64,000 nt of DNA, taken from contig NC_033564.1 of assembly GCF_001680005.1 (NCBI RefSeq), positions 1,550,001-1,614,000 on the forward strand, in the 5' to 3' direction. The notes under the pieces are model-generated. The model was not told where the DNA came from and did no database searches. It saw only the letters and a list, made by a program, of their open reading frames with translations. This DNA is from Plasmodium coatneyi (lineage: Eukaryota > Apicomplexa > Aconoidasida > Haemosporida > Plasmodiidae). Of this stretch, positions 45,401 through 56,300 are shown piece by piece. Position 1 is the stretch's first letter. Every line of letters begins with the position of its first letter. A program made the position numbers and the translations under genes.

Positions 45401-45794
45401 CTTTGTGCGCGAAGCAAATTTGGTTTTCAATTCGCTATCCCTCACCGATTTGAAGCGGGCCGATTATTTGACGAGCTTGTCCCCGATGAACTTGGACAAG
45501 TACCCCCAGTCGTCGTGCACATTTCAGGTGAGTTAATCACACGGGGGGTCAATCCCGCTGTGTGCATTTGTCTGGCTAGCTATTCCTGGAGCAGCCACAG
45601 AACGTGCACCACGTGAAAGTGCTTTGCCGCACTTCTTCACACGTCTGCTCACTTTTGCACACATTTTCCACTCCTTCCCTATGCAGCTACAAATTTTAAA
45701 AGTCCTTAAAGGCGTTGTCAAAAATGAGAAGAGGATACTAAATGAATACCGCGTCGGCGACACACCGTACACGGTTGACATTCTTATAACGTAA
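42429..45794 (+). CDS. Large organelle-targeted helical-repeat protein (HPR/RAP-like), two exons
   Basis: Exons 42429-45527 and 45687-45794 (phase 0) give about 1068 residues. The N-terminus MMKRILRRVASSVLPT is basic, Ser/Arg-rich and free of acidic residues, as in mitochondrial presequences. The body is all-helical, with repeated short units such as HVLQVIRSYVKHN, FSLIRLCVFVNYFLNLK and DLYGICLIAKFV. This is the pattern of apicomplexan heptatricopeptide-type RNA-binding proteins that assemble fragmented organelle rRNA. The final exon ends NEYRVGDTPYTVDILIT, a conserved tail of such proteins resembling the RAP-domain beta strand. A possible start two codons in (MKR) would serve equally. Exact RNA target is unknown. 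The family call is inference from architecture; a search is needed to name it. Confidence 0.7.
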
Positions 45795-45956
45795 AAAAAG
45801 AAAAATGGAGGAGAAATAGGTAAACCAAAAAAAGGGAAGACGAGCTTTTAACGTATCTCTTTCGCTGCGCAGTGTAGAGCGGCATCAGGCAGCGGTCGGT
45901 ACGCGCAGCGGCGAGTATTTTTCCTGAACAGTTCACATGTTTTTTCTGAACTGTTC

Positions 45957-45991
<35 letters not shown>

Positions 45992-46447
45992 AGCTGTGCA
46001 TATTTTTTTTTGTTTGTTACGTTTGGCTAACTACGCCACACCATGGGGTGCCCACTACAGGAGGAAAGCCCTCCATTTTGCAAGAACGAAATTGCGCTTA
46101 ACGGGTTACTCGAATAAACGCTGTCCAAAGTTAAACCTTTTTTTTTATTTCCAACAAACGTGCACATGTATCAATATTATTGCTGTGCTGGGGGGTTCGC
46201 CCGCCCTGCCTTGGATAATTTTTTTATACACCCCTTCTACGTTTTGTGAATTCCCCCCGACTTGTCTCCACGTGAAACAACTGGGGTGTTTATAAGTGAC
46301 GTCTTCTTTTCTTCATTTTGGTAAGCAGCTCGGTGACATACCGCGTGGGACGCTTCAACAGGTGGGAGTTGCTCCACGGAAAATGTTTAAAACAGGGCTT
46401 CGTATAAGTATGTGTAAAAATAACACATTCGTGCGTAACAAACCTGT
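45795..46447. other. Spacer between convergent genes
   Basis: Contains a run of about 31 T (45960-45990), low-complexity sequence and the 3' ends of the helical-repeat gene (+) and the RRM gene (-). No gene seen. Confidence 0.6.
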
Positions 46448-46960
46448 TCACCTTTTTCGGGTACTTTTCTTCTTCCGCCGCACCTGTGTACTGGAGGACC
46501 TCCTGCTGGAATACTCCGACAAGCGCGAAGGGGACGAGCTGGACCTTCGGTCATCTTTGAGGCGTTTCCTTTTCTCACCGCTAGCCCTCTCCTTATGTTC
46601 CCTCTTAATACTGTCCTTTTTATTTGTATGTTTATGCTTCCCCTTGCTCTTCCCCTCATGTTCATATTTTATCGAAATAGTTTTCCCATCAATCTGTCCA
46701 CCATTCATATATTCCTTTGCGACTTTCGCATCCATTTCGTTTTCAAATTTTACTTTGGCGCTTATGAACTTCCCCCCGCCGTTGGTCCCAGTTACATTTT
46801 CCTCATTGAGCGAAATGTGGACGTCCTTTAAGTTCCCAAAATTCATAAAAATTTCCTTCAGGTGATCTTCGCTTACATTTTTTGTTAAGTTATGAACGTA
46901 CAGGCAGTGTTCAGTCATTTCGTCTTCCTCTGTGTGGGAATGAAACGGTAAATACGCCAA
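46448..46960 (-). CDS. RNPS1-like RRM protein with C-terminal RS-type tail
   Basis: 170 codons from the 46960 ATG; an internal ATG at 46919 gives MTEHCLYVHNLTKNV and is a likely alternative start. One RNA-recognition motif spans about residues 15-95: RNP2 LYVHNLTKNV, RNP1 region KFISAKVKFE, and the terminal MNGGQIDGKTISIKYE, whose GGQIDG is a hallmark of the RNPS1 RRM. After it come a Lys/His-rich stretch and a Ser/Arg-rich end (RRSSSSPSRLSEYSS, RRKKKSTRKR). RNPS1 joins splicing-dependent complexes (ASAP/PSAP with SAP18 and Acinus) and the exon-junction complex. Location is expected to be nuclear. The animal protein is longer; this is a compact version. Related SR proteins cannot be excluded. 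Confidence 0.7.
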   Translation of the reverse strand: MAYLPFHSHTEEDEMTEHCLYVHNLTKNVSEDHLKEIFMNFGNLKDVHISLNEENVTGTNGGGKFISAKVKFENEMDAKVAKEYMNGGQIDGKTISIKYEHEGKSKGKHKHTNKKDSIKREHKERASGEKRKRLKDDRRSSSSPSRLSEYSSRRSSSTQVRRKKKSTRKR

Positions 46961-48064
46961 CCAAATAACATAACAACGCTATATCAGTTCTGCAGGAATT
47001 TTCCCGCCTCCTATATTTTTACCTTCTTGCTATTTTTTTATTTTTAACAAAGGAGAGGGGAATTTCTCTTCCTCTCAGAGCCTTGCGTGGTAACCACTTC
47101 CTCTAAATTTATACGCCCAAGTGTACGAATACATTTTAAAGTACCCCCTTAAATGCACCTCGTGAGAGGAAAATAAATGAATCTTCCCACTCGTACGGCG
47201 TACTCCTCATATGTGAATGTTGGTGGGGACGAGGCCGGCCAGCTGGTACACCGCTTCGATACGTGGCATTTTCCTGTGACCCTTTAGCCCCAACGCGTAC
47301 CATAGCAACTTTTTCCGCCTTACCCACCGAAGGCACCCGAATGAAGGTCACGGAAGTTGCGATGTAGCTAGCCTACATGTAGAAGGTATTTCACTGAGGC
47401 TGCACATACCCACATTTTCTTCTATATACCCCCTACTGCGATTCAGTAGCGAAAAAAAAAAAAAATTAGCCGCGCTGCAGGAACAGTCACTCTAAAGAAA
47501 GTGCCCCAATTCATCACCAAAGAAAAAACCCTTTTTAGGGGAGGACAACAAATGGTATTCTTTAAATTTAAAAAATTTATTTTTCCTTTTTTTTCCTAAA
47601 TTGGAAAAGGCCGTTTTAAAAATGTATCTTCAGAAGAGACAAACGAATGATGTGCACACGTAGAGAAAATCACACAAGTGGCACGCACAACACAGGGACA
47701 AAAAAAGATCAACGTTAGGGAAAAACTGGGCCAAACGAGGAGTCCAAATGGGGGAAACGCGCCTGCAATACAATTATGCGCGCGCTATGAAAAATTTTCA
47801 AAATGAACAAAACAAAAGGGGAAAAAAAAAAAAAAAATAAAACAGAACAAATTAAAATAAAACGAATGAGTTGTGCGCACACCATGTCGCCCTTGTGGGG
47901 AAGTCATGTCGAGGGTTTATCTGTGGCATTACAACTTTGCTGGCTTGCCTTATGGACTACGGGGGAAACTACCCCCCCGGTTGGTGTATACCCCATAAAA
48001 TGTCTAACTCGTTCACTTCTTCGCATCACTTCTTCGCATCACTTCTCCGCATCACTTCCTCTTA
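46961..48064. other. Spacer with a short 14-bp tandem repeat near its end
   Basis: No supported gene. It is AT-rich with a 15-A run near 47822-47840. From about 48013 to 48060 CATCACTTCTTCG-type units are repeated three or four times, directly beside the stop codon of the CLPTM1-family gene. Confidence 0.6.
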
Positions 48065-50191
48065 TTATTTCTTCTTTTTGGACTCGCGTTGCGCCTTGAC
48101 ACCCTGGGGCGTGGCGGCCACCTCGCCGGGACCCACCCGGGAGTGCCCCTTCTTATATACGCAGTACTGCACCAAAAAAATAAAAAACACAATGTCGTCA
48201 CCTAGTGCATTCCACTTGTGCACAATCGGCATATGCAACACGAGCACAAACAGATCATCCATGAGGGCATATAAAAAAAGGAAGAAGAAAAAAAGAAGGG
48301 GTACGCGCTCCACCGTTTTGGTGTAATAATTTCGCACAATCTGGGGGCACATAAAAAGGAAGTTAAAAAAGTAAGAACAAAGAGCAACCGAGTGAATGAT
48401 GAAGGCGTAAATTGAGTCATACTGCGTGTATATAAAATTGTATGCACATATGGATACTGCTGTGCAGATCATCACATTTGGTATCTTCATTTTTATATAT
48501 TTTTCGATGTCCTCCACTTCGGTTGGAGATTGATTCTTGTGCTTGTTCGCACCGTTGCCGTTGCTGATGATTGGGTTCTCACTTCCGTCTTCCCCGCTAC
48601 TACCGCTAGTGCTGCTCCCCCCGGTGTTGCTCGTAATGCGCACGTACGGATGAACCTCCATAAATTCAATGTCGTACCGGTCCAGCAACTTCCAAAGACA
48701 GACAGCCATCTTCGCCACGCAAAAGACCATCAATATTTTGCAGCTACTTTTATTTTTCAAATAAAGTAATATAAACAGGGTGAAAAGTAACTTAAAATGA
48801 ACGGCGTCCGATGAGAAGGCATATAAGTCATTCATCCTGTTCCAGCCAGACCAGTCTAATGCTAAGGCCACCAGATCCATTAACAAAAGGATGAAACAAA
48901 GAATACAAATGATGAGGCACAGATAGCTATTCCCACAAAAGTGTATGACCAAGCTATCCAAATCGTCTGTCACAAATTTATATTTTTCTTTCGCGTAATT
49001 TATATTGAATAGGATAATGTTGTACAGGTTGTACTGGGGTAGGCTGATTGGGGAGCACTCAATTTCGATGGTATTTCCACGCTGAGTAGAGTCGTCATTA
49101 GTGTGGGTAACCTTGTCTTCTTCTTGTGTGTTTTTTTTTTTTTTTTTTCTTCCTCCAACTGCTGCGTCTTCCTTGTGTCCTTCCCCTCCGATTTGAAGCA
49201 GTTCATATTCATCCTCCGGGGTCAGGTGATCATTGTAGTACGTTGGCAGGAGGTAGACACTATTTTCCGTGTCCAGAAATATGTTCGAAAAAAAACCTAT
49301 TTTATTTACGTTAATGTCCTTATGCTCGATGACGGGCCCAAATTTTACCTTCTTGGGAATGTAAAAAAATTTTTTTTTTTTTTTTTTTTTTACTTGCTTT
49401 TTTTTTGGCTTCATTTTTTTGTTTTTTTTTTTTACGCCTTCCTGGGTCTCTTTGCTGCCGCGTTTCCTTTGCTTATGATCTGACGCGTCACCTGTCTGTG
49501 TTTCCTGGTCATTTTCTTCGTCCTCTTCACCATCGCTGCTGTCACCTTCTCCCTCATCGGTTTCGTCCTCCTCCTCATGATCATTGATTTCTTCTTCTTC
49601 CTCACCTTCCTCTAGGAGGCGCTCCCAGAGGTACTTTTTCTTGGGGGTCCACTTCTTCCCGCCGAGTTTTTCCCTCGTGAGTGCACGGGTGACGTAGCCG
49701 TGTCTGTACAGTTTTCCATTCACGTAGGTAAGTATGTGCAGGTAAATTTCTTTGTTCTTCTTTATGAGATTCCTTGGGATGGTTACCTTAACGGAGGGAT
49801 ACTTCCTTGGGGTGAGGATATCCCACCATTTGGTTTCTCCCTGTGCAGGATGACTATAATTCCAATCATATGAAACGTTGCTAAAATTATACACGTTAAT
49901 AAAATTTTTATTTTTTTCCAAAAACTTTTCTTTCTCACTTACGTATTTGTTCAAGTCAATATTTTCTTCACAAGACATGTAGAGGTGATAATCCACTATG
50001 TCCTTCTGCTTGAAAAAATTTGTGAACGGTCTATGAATATATTTCTCCCCCACGTGTAGTCCTTCCTTGACCTCTTCTTTTTTTTTCCCATCCTTTGTGT
50101 GTTCATACACGGGGGTCCTTACATTTTGATATACGTGATATGAGCAGTACACAATGTAGTAGCATATAATCCCCACTGCAAACTTAATCAT
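48065..50191 (-). CDS. CLPTM1: CLPTM1-family multi-pass membrane protein
   Basis: 708 codons, one exon. The N-terminus is a signal anchor (FAVGIICYYIVYCSYHVY). It is followed by a lumenal-type domain with KWWDILTPRKYPSVKVTIP and IYLHILTYVNG, which match the family's YPS-x-x-V-T/R-I and Y-I/L-H-x-L patterns. A Lys/Glu/Asp-rich insert with poly-Lys separates it from the C-terminal membrane domain, which has at least six spans. Near the end are FMCPQIVRNYYTKTVERVP, YALMDDLFVLVLHMP and GDDIVFFIFLVQYCVYK, the strongly conserved CLPTM1 end (P-Q-x-x-x-N-Y; DDL-F-x-x-V-x-x-M-P; DD-x-x-F-F-I). CLPTM1L is an ER lipid scramblase in GPI-anchor synthesis; the exact role in Plasmodium is inference. The insert is the main deviation from animal proteins. 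Confidence 0.9.
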   Translation of the reverse strand: MIKFAVGIICYYIVYCSYHVYQNVRTPVYEHTKDGKKKEEVKEGLHVGEKYIHRPFTNFFKQKDIVDYHLYMSCEENIDLNKYVSEKEKFLEKNKNFINVYNFSNVSYDWNYSHPAQGETKWWDILTPRKYPSVKVTIPRNLIKKNKEIYLHILTYVNGKLYRHGYVTRALTREKLGGKKWTPKKKYLWERLLEEGEEEEEINDHEEEDETDEGEGDSSDGEEDEENDQETQTGDASDHKQRKRGSKETQEGVKKKNKKMKPKKKQVKKKKKKKFFYIPKKVKFGPVIEHKDINVNKIGFFSNIFLDTENSVYLLPTYYNDHLTPEDEYELLQIGGEGHKEDAAVGGRKKKKKNTQEEDKVTHTNDDSTQRGNTIEIECSPISLPQYNLYNIILFNINYAKEKYKFVTDDLDSLVIHFCGNSYLCLIICILCFILLLMDLVALALDWSGWNRMNDLYAFSSDAVHFKLLFTLFILLYLKNKSSCKILMVFCVAKMAVCLWKLLDRYDIEFMEVHPYVRITSNTGGSSTSGSSGEDGSENPIISNGNGANKHKNQSPTEVEDIEKYIKMKIPNVMICTAVSICAYNFIYTQYDSIYAFIIHSVALCSYFFNFLFMCPQIVRNYYTKTVERVPLLFFFFLFLYALMDDLFVLVLHMPIVHKWNALGDDIVFFIFLVQYCVYKKGHSRVGPGEVAATPQGVKAQRESKKKK

Positions 50192-51331
50192 TTTTCAGTG
50201 CATCCTTTTCCGTTTGTCTTCGTTCGGCCTGGTGGTGGTGGTGGCACATTCGCTTCGCACAACGTTGCAGGGACATGGATGCACACGCCAGACAGGTGCC
50301 CACGAGTGGCTGCTAACGAATGGCTCTTCAAGGAAGCCTTCTCACAAATAACGGGTGAAAAGCAAATTGTCCTCCGCCCCCCTTCCGCTGGTGCGTCACA
50401 ATGGTAAGTAATTCACGCCGATGGGGCGTAACGCAAGCTTTGCACTGTCAAGGGGGAGGACTTACCCCCACCTGGAGGACCTTCTTAAAAATGGCGCGTG
50501 TGTAGACGGGTACACTTTATGGCTACTCCCGTATGCAGCTACGCACGCACGGTGAAGTGGATTTCCTCTCGCCGTGTATATATTCTCCCATTTTTGCGTT
50601 TATCCTTATGTTCGCGTTTGTACGTTTGTATGTTTGTTTGTATGTACGTATGTATGTATGTTTGTTTGTTTTCTTTTTTTTTTTTTTTTTTTTAATTCAG
50701 TTGAAGACACTTCGCGGAGAGTGGCGGCTTTTTTCCTTCGTCCGGGGTGAAGCAATATATTTTTTTTTTTTTTTTTTTTTTTTCCTCCTGTCACCGTGTC
50801 ACTGTTTGCTTGTCACTTTTCCGTTATGCAAAAAAACAAAAGAAAAATTGTTCACTTGATTGGGAAGGCCCAATTTGTTCAGTGTTCGTGAACCGTTGCA
50901 ATTCCTTGCTCTGTTTTTCTCGTTCCGCAGCGTCCCGTCGCGTAGTTCCGTTATGGCGTATTCGTATCGTATGCATATGCAAATGCAAATTTGTCGATAC
51001 TGGGGGTAACCAATTGGTGAATATTAATTTTAGCTTCCGCTTGGCCAACTGCCAATTCACATATTTTCGGTTATTTTTCCAGTACGCGCAACGTTAAGAA
51101 AATTAAAAAAAAAAAAGGCACCGCTGCAGTTGTAAAAGTGCTTGCATGTATGCAGAAACATGTTGTGCACACGGGTTTTTTCGGATACGTAGGCCAGCGT
51201 TGCGCGTAGTTGCCACGTGTCGACACATGATCCCGCAAGTTCTGGTCATATACAAGTTCGGTTCCCCTCCCTGGCGTGGACTTCGCAATCCAATGGTCAA
51301 TTGAGCCATACCCCTTAGTACGCACTCCAAC
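50192..51331. other. Divergent intergenic region
   Basis: Upstream of the CLPTM1-family gene (-) and the coiled-coil gene (+). It holds a TGTATG/TGTTTG tetranucleotide tract (50620-50670), T runs at 50673-50693 and 50760-50783 and unique sequence to 51331. No supported gene. Confidence 0.65.
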
Positions 51332-53190
51332 ATGGAACAACTCCCCGGGAGCACCAACCAGGAACTGAAGAAAAACGCGCAAATCGAAGTCAACAACATT
51401 AACAGGATTATCCTGAATATCCTCTGCGCGGAAGGATTAAGAAAAATAAAATTCATTCTACATGTGCTCAGGGAACTGTTGCAGAAAAAAAAAAATATTT
51501 TGCATGTGTATATCACCAACGACATTGACCATCTGTCCACGGAGAAGAGCCGCAAGGAAATGTGAGCGCGAAACGGCTGCACCATCAAAGCGATAAGAAA
51601 CCGCACAACGGTGAATCCACCCAACAGTGAATCCACCCAACAGTGAATCCACCCAACAGCAAATTGATCAAACCACTTGACCACCCCTTAGCTTCAACAC
51701 CCTACAGGAAGAAATCGAGTTGTGCGAAAATGAAAGCGACTACCAAGTCGTGAAGAAAAAAATCGAGGAGTACATTAACGCCCTCAGTGAGACCAACGAA
51801 ATTTTGTGCCAGAATTCTCCCACGGAGAGAAACTTAAAGGTTAGGGGGAGGGACTACTAAAAAAATTAATAAAAAAATAAAGTGGGCCAAGTGGAACCAA
51901 AGAAGGATGAGCCATTACTCCTTTTTCCGCTTCGTTATGATACCTGCACCAACTGGTTTCTCCCTTGTTTTGCCCAACCAACAGGACAACCGTAACAAGA
52001 TAATCCAAGATGGCTCTCTCCTGCTGAACATATTCCTTAATATGAAGAGGCTGAATTTTGCCTCCGTCGTGAAGGAGCTGGACGCCTTCAAGGAGGAGCA
52101 GAATCTGCTGCTCAACGTAAGGAAGAGTGACGTGGAGCGGCGCTAAGGGGTGGCATGCCCGTACCACCTGGAGCATGTGCGCCACATAATCTCTTACCTA
52201 TTACCACTTATGGTTCGCCCCGTGCCCCCCTAGCTGAAGCAAAACGTGTACCACAAGAAGCAAATCGTGCACATCCTGAAGGATCAAATAAAGGAGCAAA
52301 TCGAAACGACAGACAGGAAAAAAAAAATAATCCAAGAAAAAATCCAAGAAACAGAAAGAAGGAAAAAAATATTTTTCGTAAAGTCGATGCTGTACTACAT
52401 ATACAAGAAGGAGTACGTCCAGGCGAATGCTTCCAGTTATGAAATGAATATGAACTTCAAACACCACTCCACGAAGGAGTGCAAGGAAATGATGGAGAGC
52501 GATCTGAAGTCCTATGCCAATATAAACGACTATATAAAAGGCTTCTTGAATAAAAGGAACGACAACGTAAGTGCGTCCCTAGACGAGGGGCACATGGAGC
52601 AGCCACACTACAGTAGAACCGTGCACCACAGTAGAGCTGGTCATCACAGTTGTCCCTTTTCACCCCCCCCTCGAAGCTGCAAAACGTGCACGACGAGCTC
52701 GTTGAATATTACAAAAAGGAGAGACGCAAAAGGATGCAAAAGCTGGAACAAATAAAAAATGAATTTAAAGACTCCCTCAGGGCAATTCAGTTGAAGCGGG
52801 AACAAATTGTACGTTCGCAACATGGGTGGTCCAACACGTGCGGTCATAATAAATCTGTGCAGTAGACCTACGCATATGAACACACATGTGCAGATGATCT
52901 GGTCGAAGGGGGATTTACCATGTCCAATTCAAAAAAGGAAAAATTATTCGCCCATTTGTGTAACGCCCTTCCCATCACCCACGCAGGCGAAGTACGAACA
53001 ACTGAACAAACAACGGGAGAAAGAAGAAAAGGAAAAAATGCGAAAGGAGATTGACGAAAGGGAGCATCTGAAGAAGCACAGCGAGTACGTCCTATTTTTG
53101 CAGGACATTGCTCGAAGGAAGATAAAGGACTACGAAGAGAAGAGACGCAGAAAATTGAGAAAAAATGCAGCAAAGAAGAAAAAAAAATAG
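51332..53190 (+). CDS. Conserved coiled-coil protein, six exons (possible axonemal/DRC9-like)
   Basis: Inferred exons: 51332-51561, 51692-51839, 51985-52116, 52234-52566, 52677-52808 and 52987-53190; the first joint is phase 2, the others phase 0, giving about 392 residues. The protein is nearly all helix with Lys/Glu heptads: KKKIEEYINALSETNEIL, HKKQIVHILKDQIKEQI, NEFKDSLRAIQLKRE and KEIDEREHLKKHSEYVLFL. It ends RRKLRKNAAKKKKK. I do not recognise a catalytic or binding motif. Length and Lys-rich end recall dynein-regulatory-complex subunit DRC9/IQCG, but the IQ motif with its W-W is not visible, so this is only a weak suggestion. The first intron holds a 16-bp repeat. Confidence 0.75.
51610..51659. 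repeat. 16-bp tandem repeat in intron 1 of the coiled-coil gene, 3 copies
   Basis: GTGAATCCACCCAACA repeated three times in a row within the intron 51562-51691. Confidence 0.92.
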
Positions 53191-53379
53191 GATCACCCTG
53201 CTCCCTGGTTGGGAAGCATTTGGATGGTGGTCTCCAAAGCGACTGCGAAGGAGGGGCAGTGCAAAGGGTTCCCCCCGACGGGATGCCCATTTATCAACAA
53301 ATGTGTATTTCTACGTATGTGTGTGATACCGAGGAGAGGGACCTACACAGAAATTTAAAAAAACATTGGAACAATCATT

Positions 53380-56300
53380 TTAGGAGATCAAACAGATGCA
53401 ATCGCAGTACAGGGATAACATGTTGAGGTAGATTTTTTTATACTTTTCAGATTTGGGGACTACGTCAAAGGTGTACAGATGTTTTTTGTTTCCTTTTTTG
53501 TTTCCTTTTTTTTTCTTTCTCTTCCGCGGGGTGGGTGAATCCTCTGCATGGGTGGTCTTATCCTTCGGAATGTGTTCACGGCGTGGGTTGTCGTTGGACG
53601 GGTCGGGTAAATTGTTCAGGTGGCCCATATTGGGGTCTTCCACGTGGGTGTGCCATTCCCCGTCTGAGCCTTCACTCGGAGCGGTATCAGTTGTGCTTCC
53701 CTCCTTGTCACCAAGTGACGCACCGGAGTATCCCCCACTGAGTAACTCCCCCCCGTCCATCTCCTCCAATTTTCGTTTCCTACTCAGGGAATGATTTTCC
53801 AAAGGGTGCTTATCTAATTTGGTTGCAGTGGTGTGTTGGTCATTTGGGGGCAATCTTTCCGTTGGTTCAGCGTTACGATGGTGGGTCCGTCCACGTAAGT
53901 GGTATTTATTGCTTCTCCCCCTGGTGAATTCTCCCCTACTGGCATGACGCTGTTCACCCTTACACGTTCCCCGCACGTGTGATTCGACCGCATTGCCTAT
54001 CGTAACTGTCCCCCGATCGTGGTTTAAATGTTCAGCGAAATTCACCAAAAAGGAATAGCAGAAGTGAAAACTGAGCATGTTACTAAAAAAGGGCACGTCA
54101 TATATATCCCTCTCGATCAGCATACCAGGAAAATCATTTCTATTTCTATTCCTATTCCGATTTGGGAAGAGGATCCCCTTCGTGTTGTTCAGGCTATCCG
54201 TGCAAGTATCCTTTGTCTTCCCGCACAAATAATGCAAAGAAATATTTTCGGTGTATGTATTTATTTTTTTTTTATCCTTTACGAAAAGGAAGGCCAAATT
54301 GACAACAATCCAGTTGTATTCTTTTTGCTCATTCAGGTTGAACAGTGCTTCGCTCAGCCTCTTCTCCGTGTCCATCTCTTCAAACAGCATCTTCTTCTCC
54401 TTCTTGTCGTCTTCCCCTTCGATATACTTTATGTGTATTCGTTCTAGGATCTGTTTAAATTTTTCCAAGCTTAGATGCTCCTTTGAAGGTTCGAAAGGAG
54501 TTACTCTCTCGACTGTGCCCTTTTTAACATTTTTTACCGTGTGGATGTTCCACGGGGTGGTGTGCAGGAAGGAGTTTCCCTCTCCATTGGGTTTGTCCAG
54601 TTTAGCACCCCCTTCCTCCAGCAGGGAATGTTCTTCCCCCTGTGGCAGCTCCCCATTTAGGAAATCCAACATGAAGGTAAAATTTGGGGGGAATTTTTCC
54701 ATCATAGTTCTATTTGTTAAGTAGAGCGCCTTTTTTTTTACCCCCCGTTTTGCTTTGCTCCTCCCACCTTTACTTCCTTTTAACATTTGTATGACTATGT
54801 CTAACACGATGAAGGTGTTCAGCGTGGGGAGGACCTCGCTATCGCACAGGAAGCACTTCATTGGGGGGGGAAAAGGTGTAGGAAGAGGTGTACCACAAAG
54901 TACGGCAGTCCAATGTAGTGAGAATGATTTATTGCACAGATTAGGAGGACCCAACGGAAGGGGATATGCCTCTTTTACAAATATGCTTTTAAATATTCCT
55001 TTTAGGAAAAAAAAAAATTCAGGAAATAATGGTAGAGTGTTGTATCGACGTGAGGGCTAGGCGTGGTGATGTCCACGGGGGGGGTGCGTTCCGGTCGGCG
55101 ATGCTGCAGGTGACCGACGGGGAAAAGATCGCGCATTGACACTTCTTTAACCCCGTGCTGGTTCAACCATTTGGTGATAAAGGCGGGAAAAACATCGGAA
55201 AACGATTCTTCATTTACGTTCATTGGATTCTTCTTCCGAATGTTCCTTCTGAGCAGGTAGTAAAATTGCAGAATTGGGAGGAGTTGCCTCAGCGCGTTGG
55301 TGCGTACGTCCCTGTGTGTGTTCATGCACATTCCCGTGGGGGAAAAATCCCGCACGCAACTCAACAATTTTATATACCTAAGAGATAGGGCTAAAATGCC
55401 GCACAAGTCAGCGGGGTAAAGGGTATGCTGATGGAAATCAACTCGAATTTCCTCACACCTTCGCCCGTTCTGACCATCCTGCTCATCTGTAACGGAGCAG
55501 CTTTTTCCCAACCGTGGGGATGCATTTCCCATTTTTTCCTTCCCCAATACGGGATAACTAGCACAAATAAGCATGACGTAAAAATTGAGGCACTGCAGGA
55601 AGGTCGTATCTTCGATGTTTCTTCGGTGGGGAGCTCCCTCGAACGGTAAGGCAGACAAACCATCCGAATGGTTAACCCACTGACGGGCGTAGTCCCTCTG
55701 GAGGGTTAGCACGGAATAGGTAAAGGTGTGAAAAAGCTGCAAATCAGAATAACCCGATGTCACCAGAATGAACAGATTTTTGCAAAAAAAGAAAAAAATA
55801 TTAGTAAATGTGGAAATGTCTACGTACTGCAGGAGGAACCTTTTTATTAAGGAGGGCCTCTCCACTTGTTTGGCCAAAGCATCCATCCGGTTCACCACAT
55901 ATGTGAGGTGGTTTAAGTTAAGTAGGAAATAGGGACTGGTATATAGATCGACCAACTTGGTAAGTGTTCCGTGTCGATGATCCAACGAAAGGACATTCTT
56001 CACGAAACGATTTATTTGAAAACAGACTGTTAGAAAACTCCACATTTTTGTAAAACGGTAAATACACTGGTGGGTCTCCCTTACGGTAGCACATCTGTTC
56101 AATTGTTGGGAGATCATTACTTTTTGTTCTTCCGAATTTTGCACTAAGTAAAAGGAACGGAATAACTTCGCCACGTGGAGGAGGAGTACATCGATGAGGG
56201 CTTTGTCAAAAAGGTACAAATTGCTGCACGAATTGGTAAGCAGTGCAATGTGCTTAAGACTTATTTGGGCTTTTTCTCTGTCCGTTGGATGCTCTGCATT

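Noticed and set aside
53380..54861. Independent gene starting MKCFLCDSEV
   Set aside because: The open frame continues upstream without a stop and joins the preceding helical-repeat gene after one homopolymer shift; treated as its C-terminal part.
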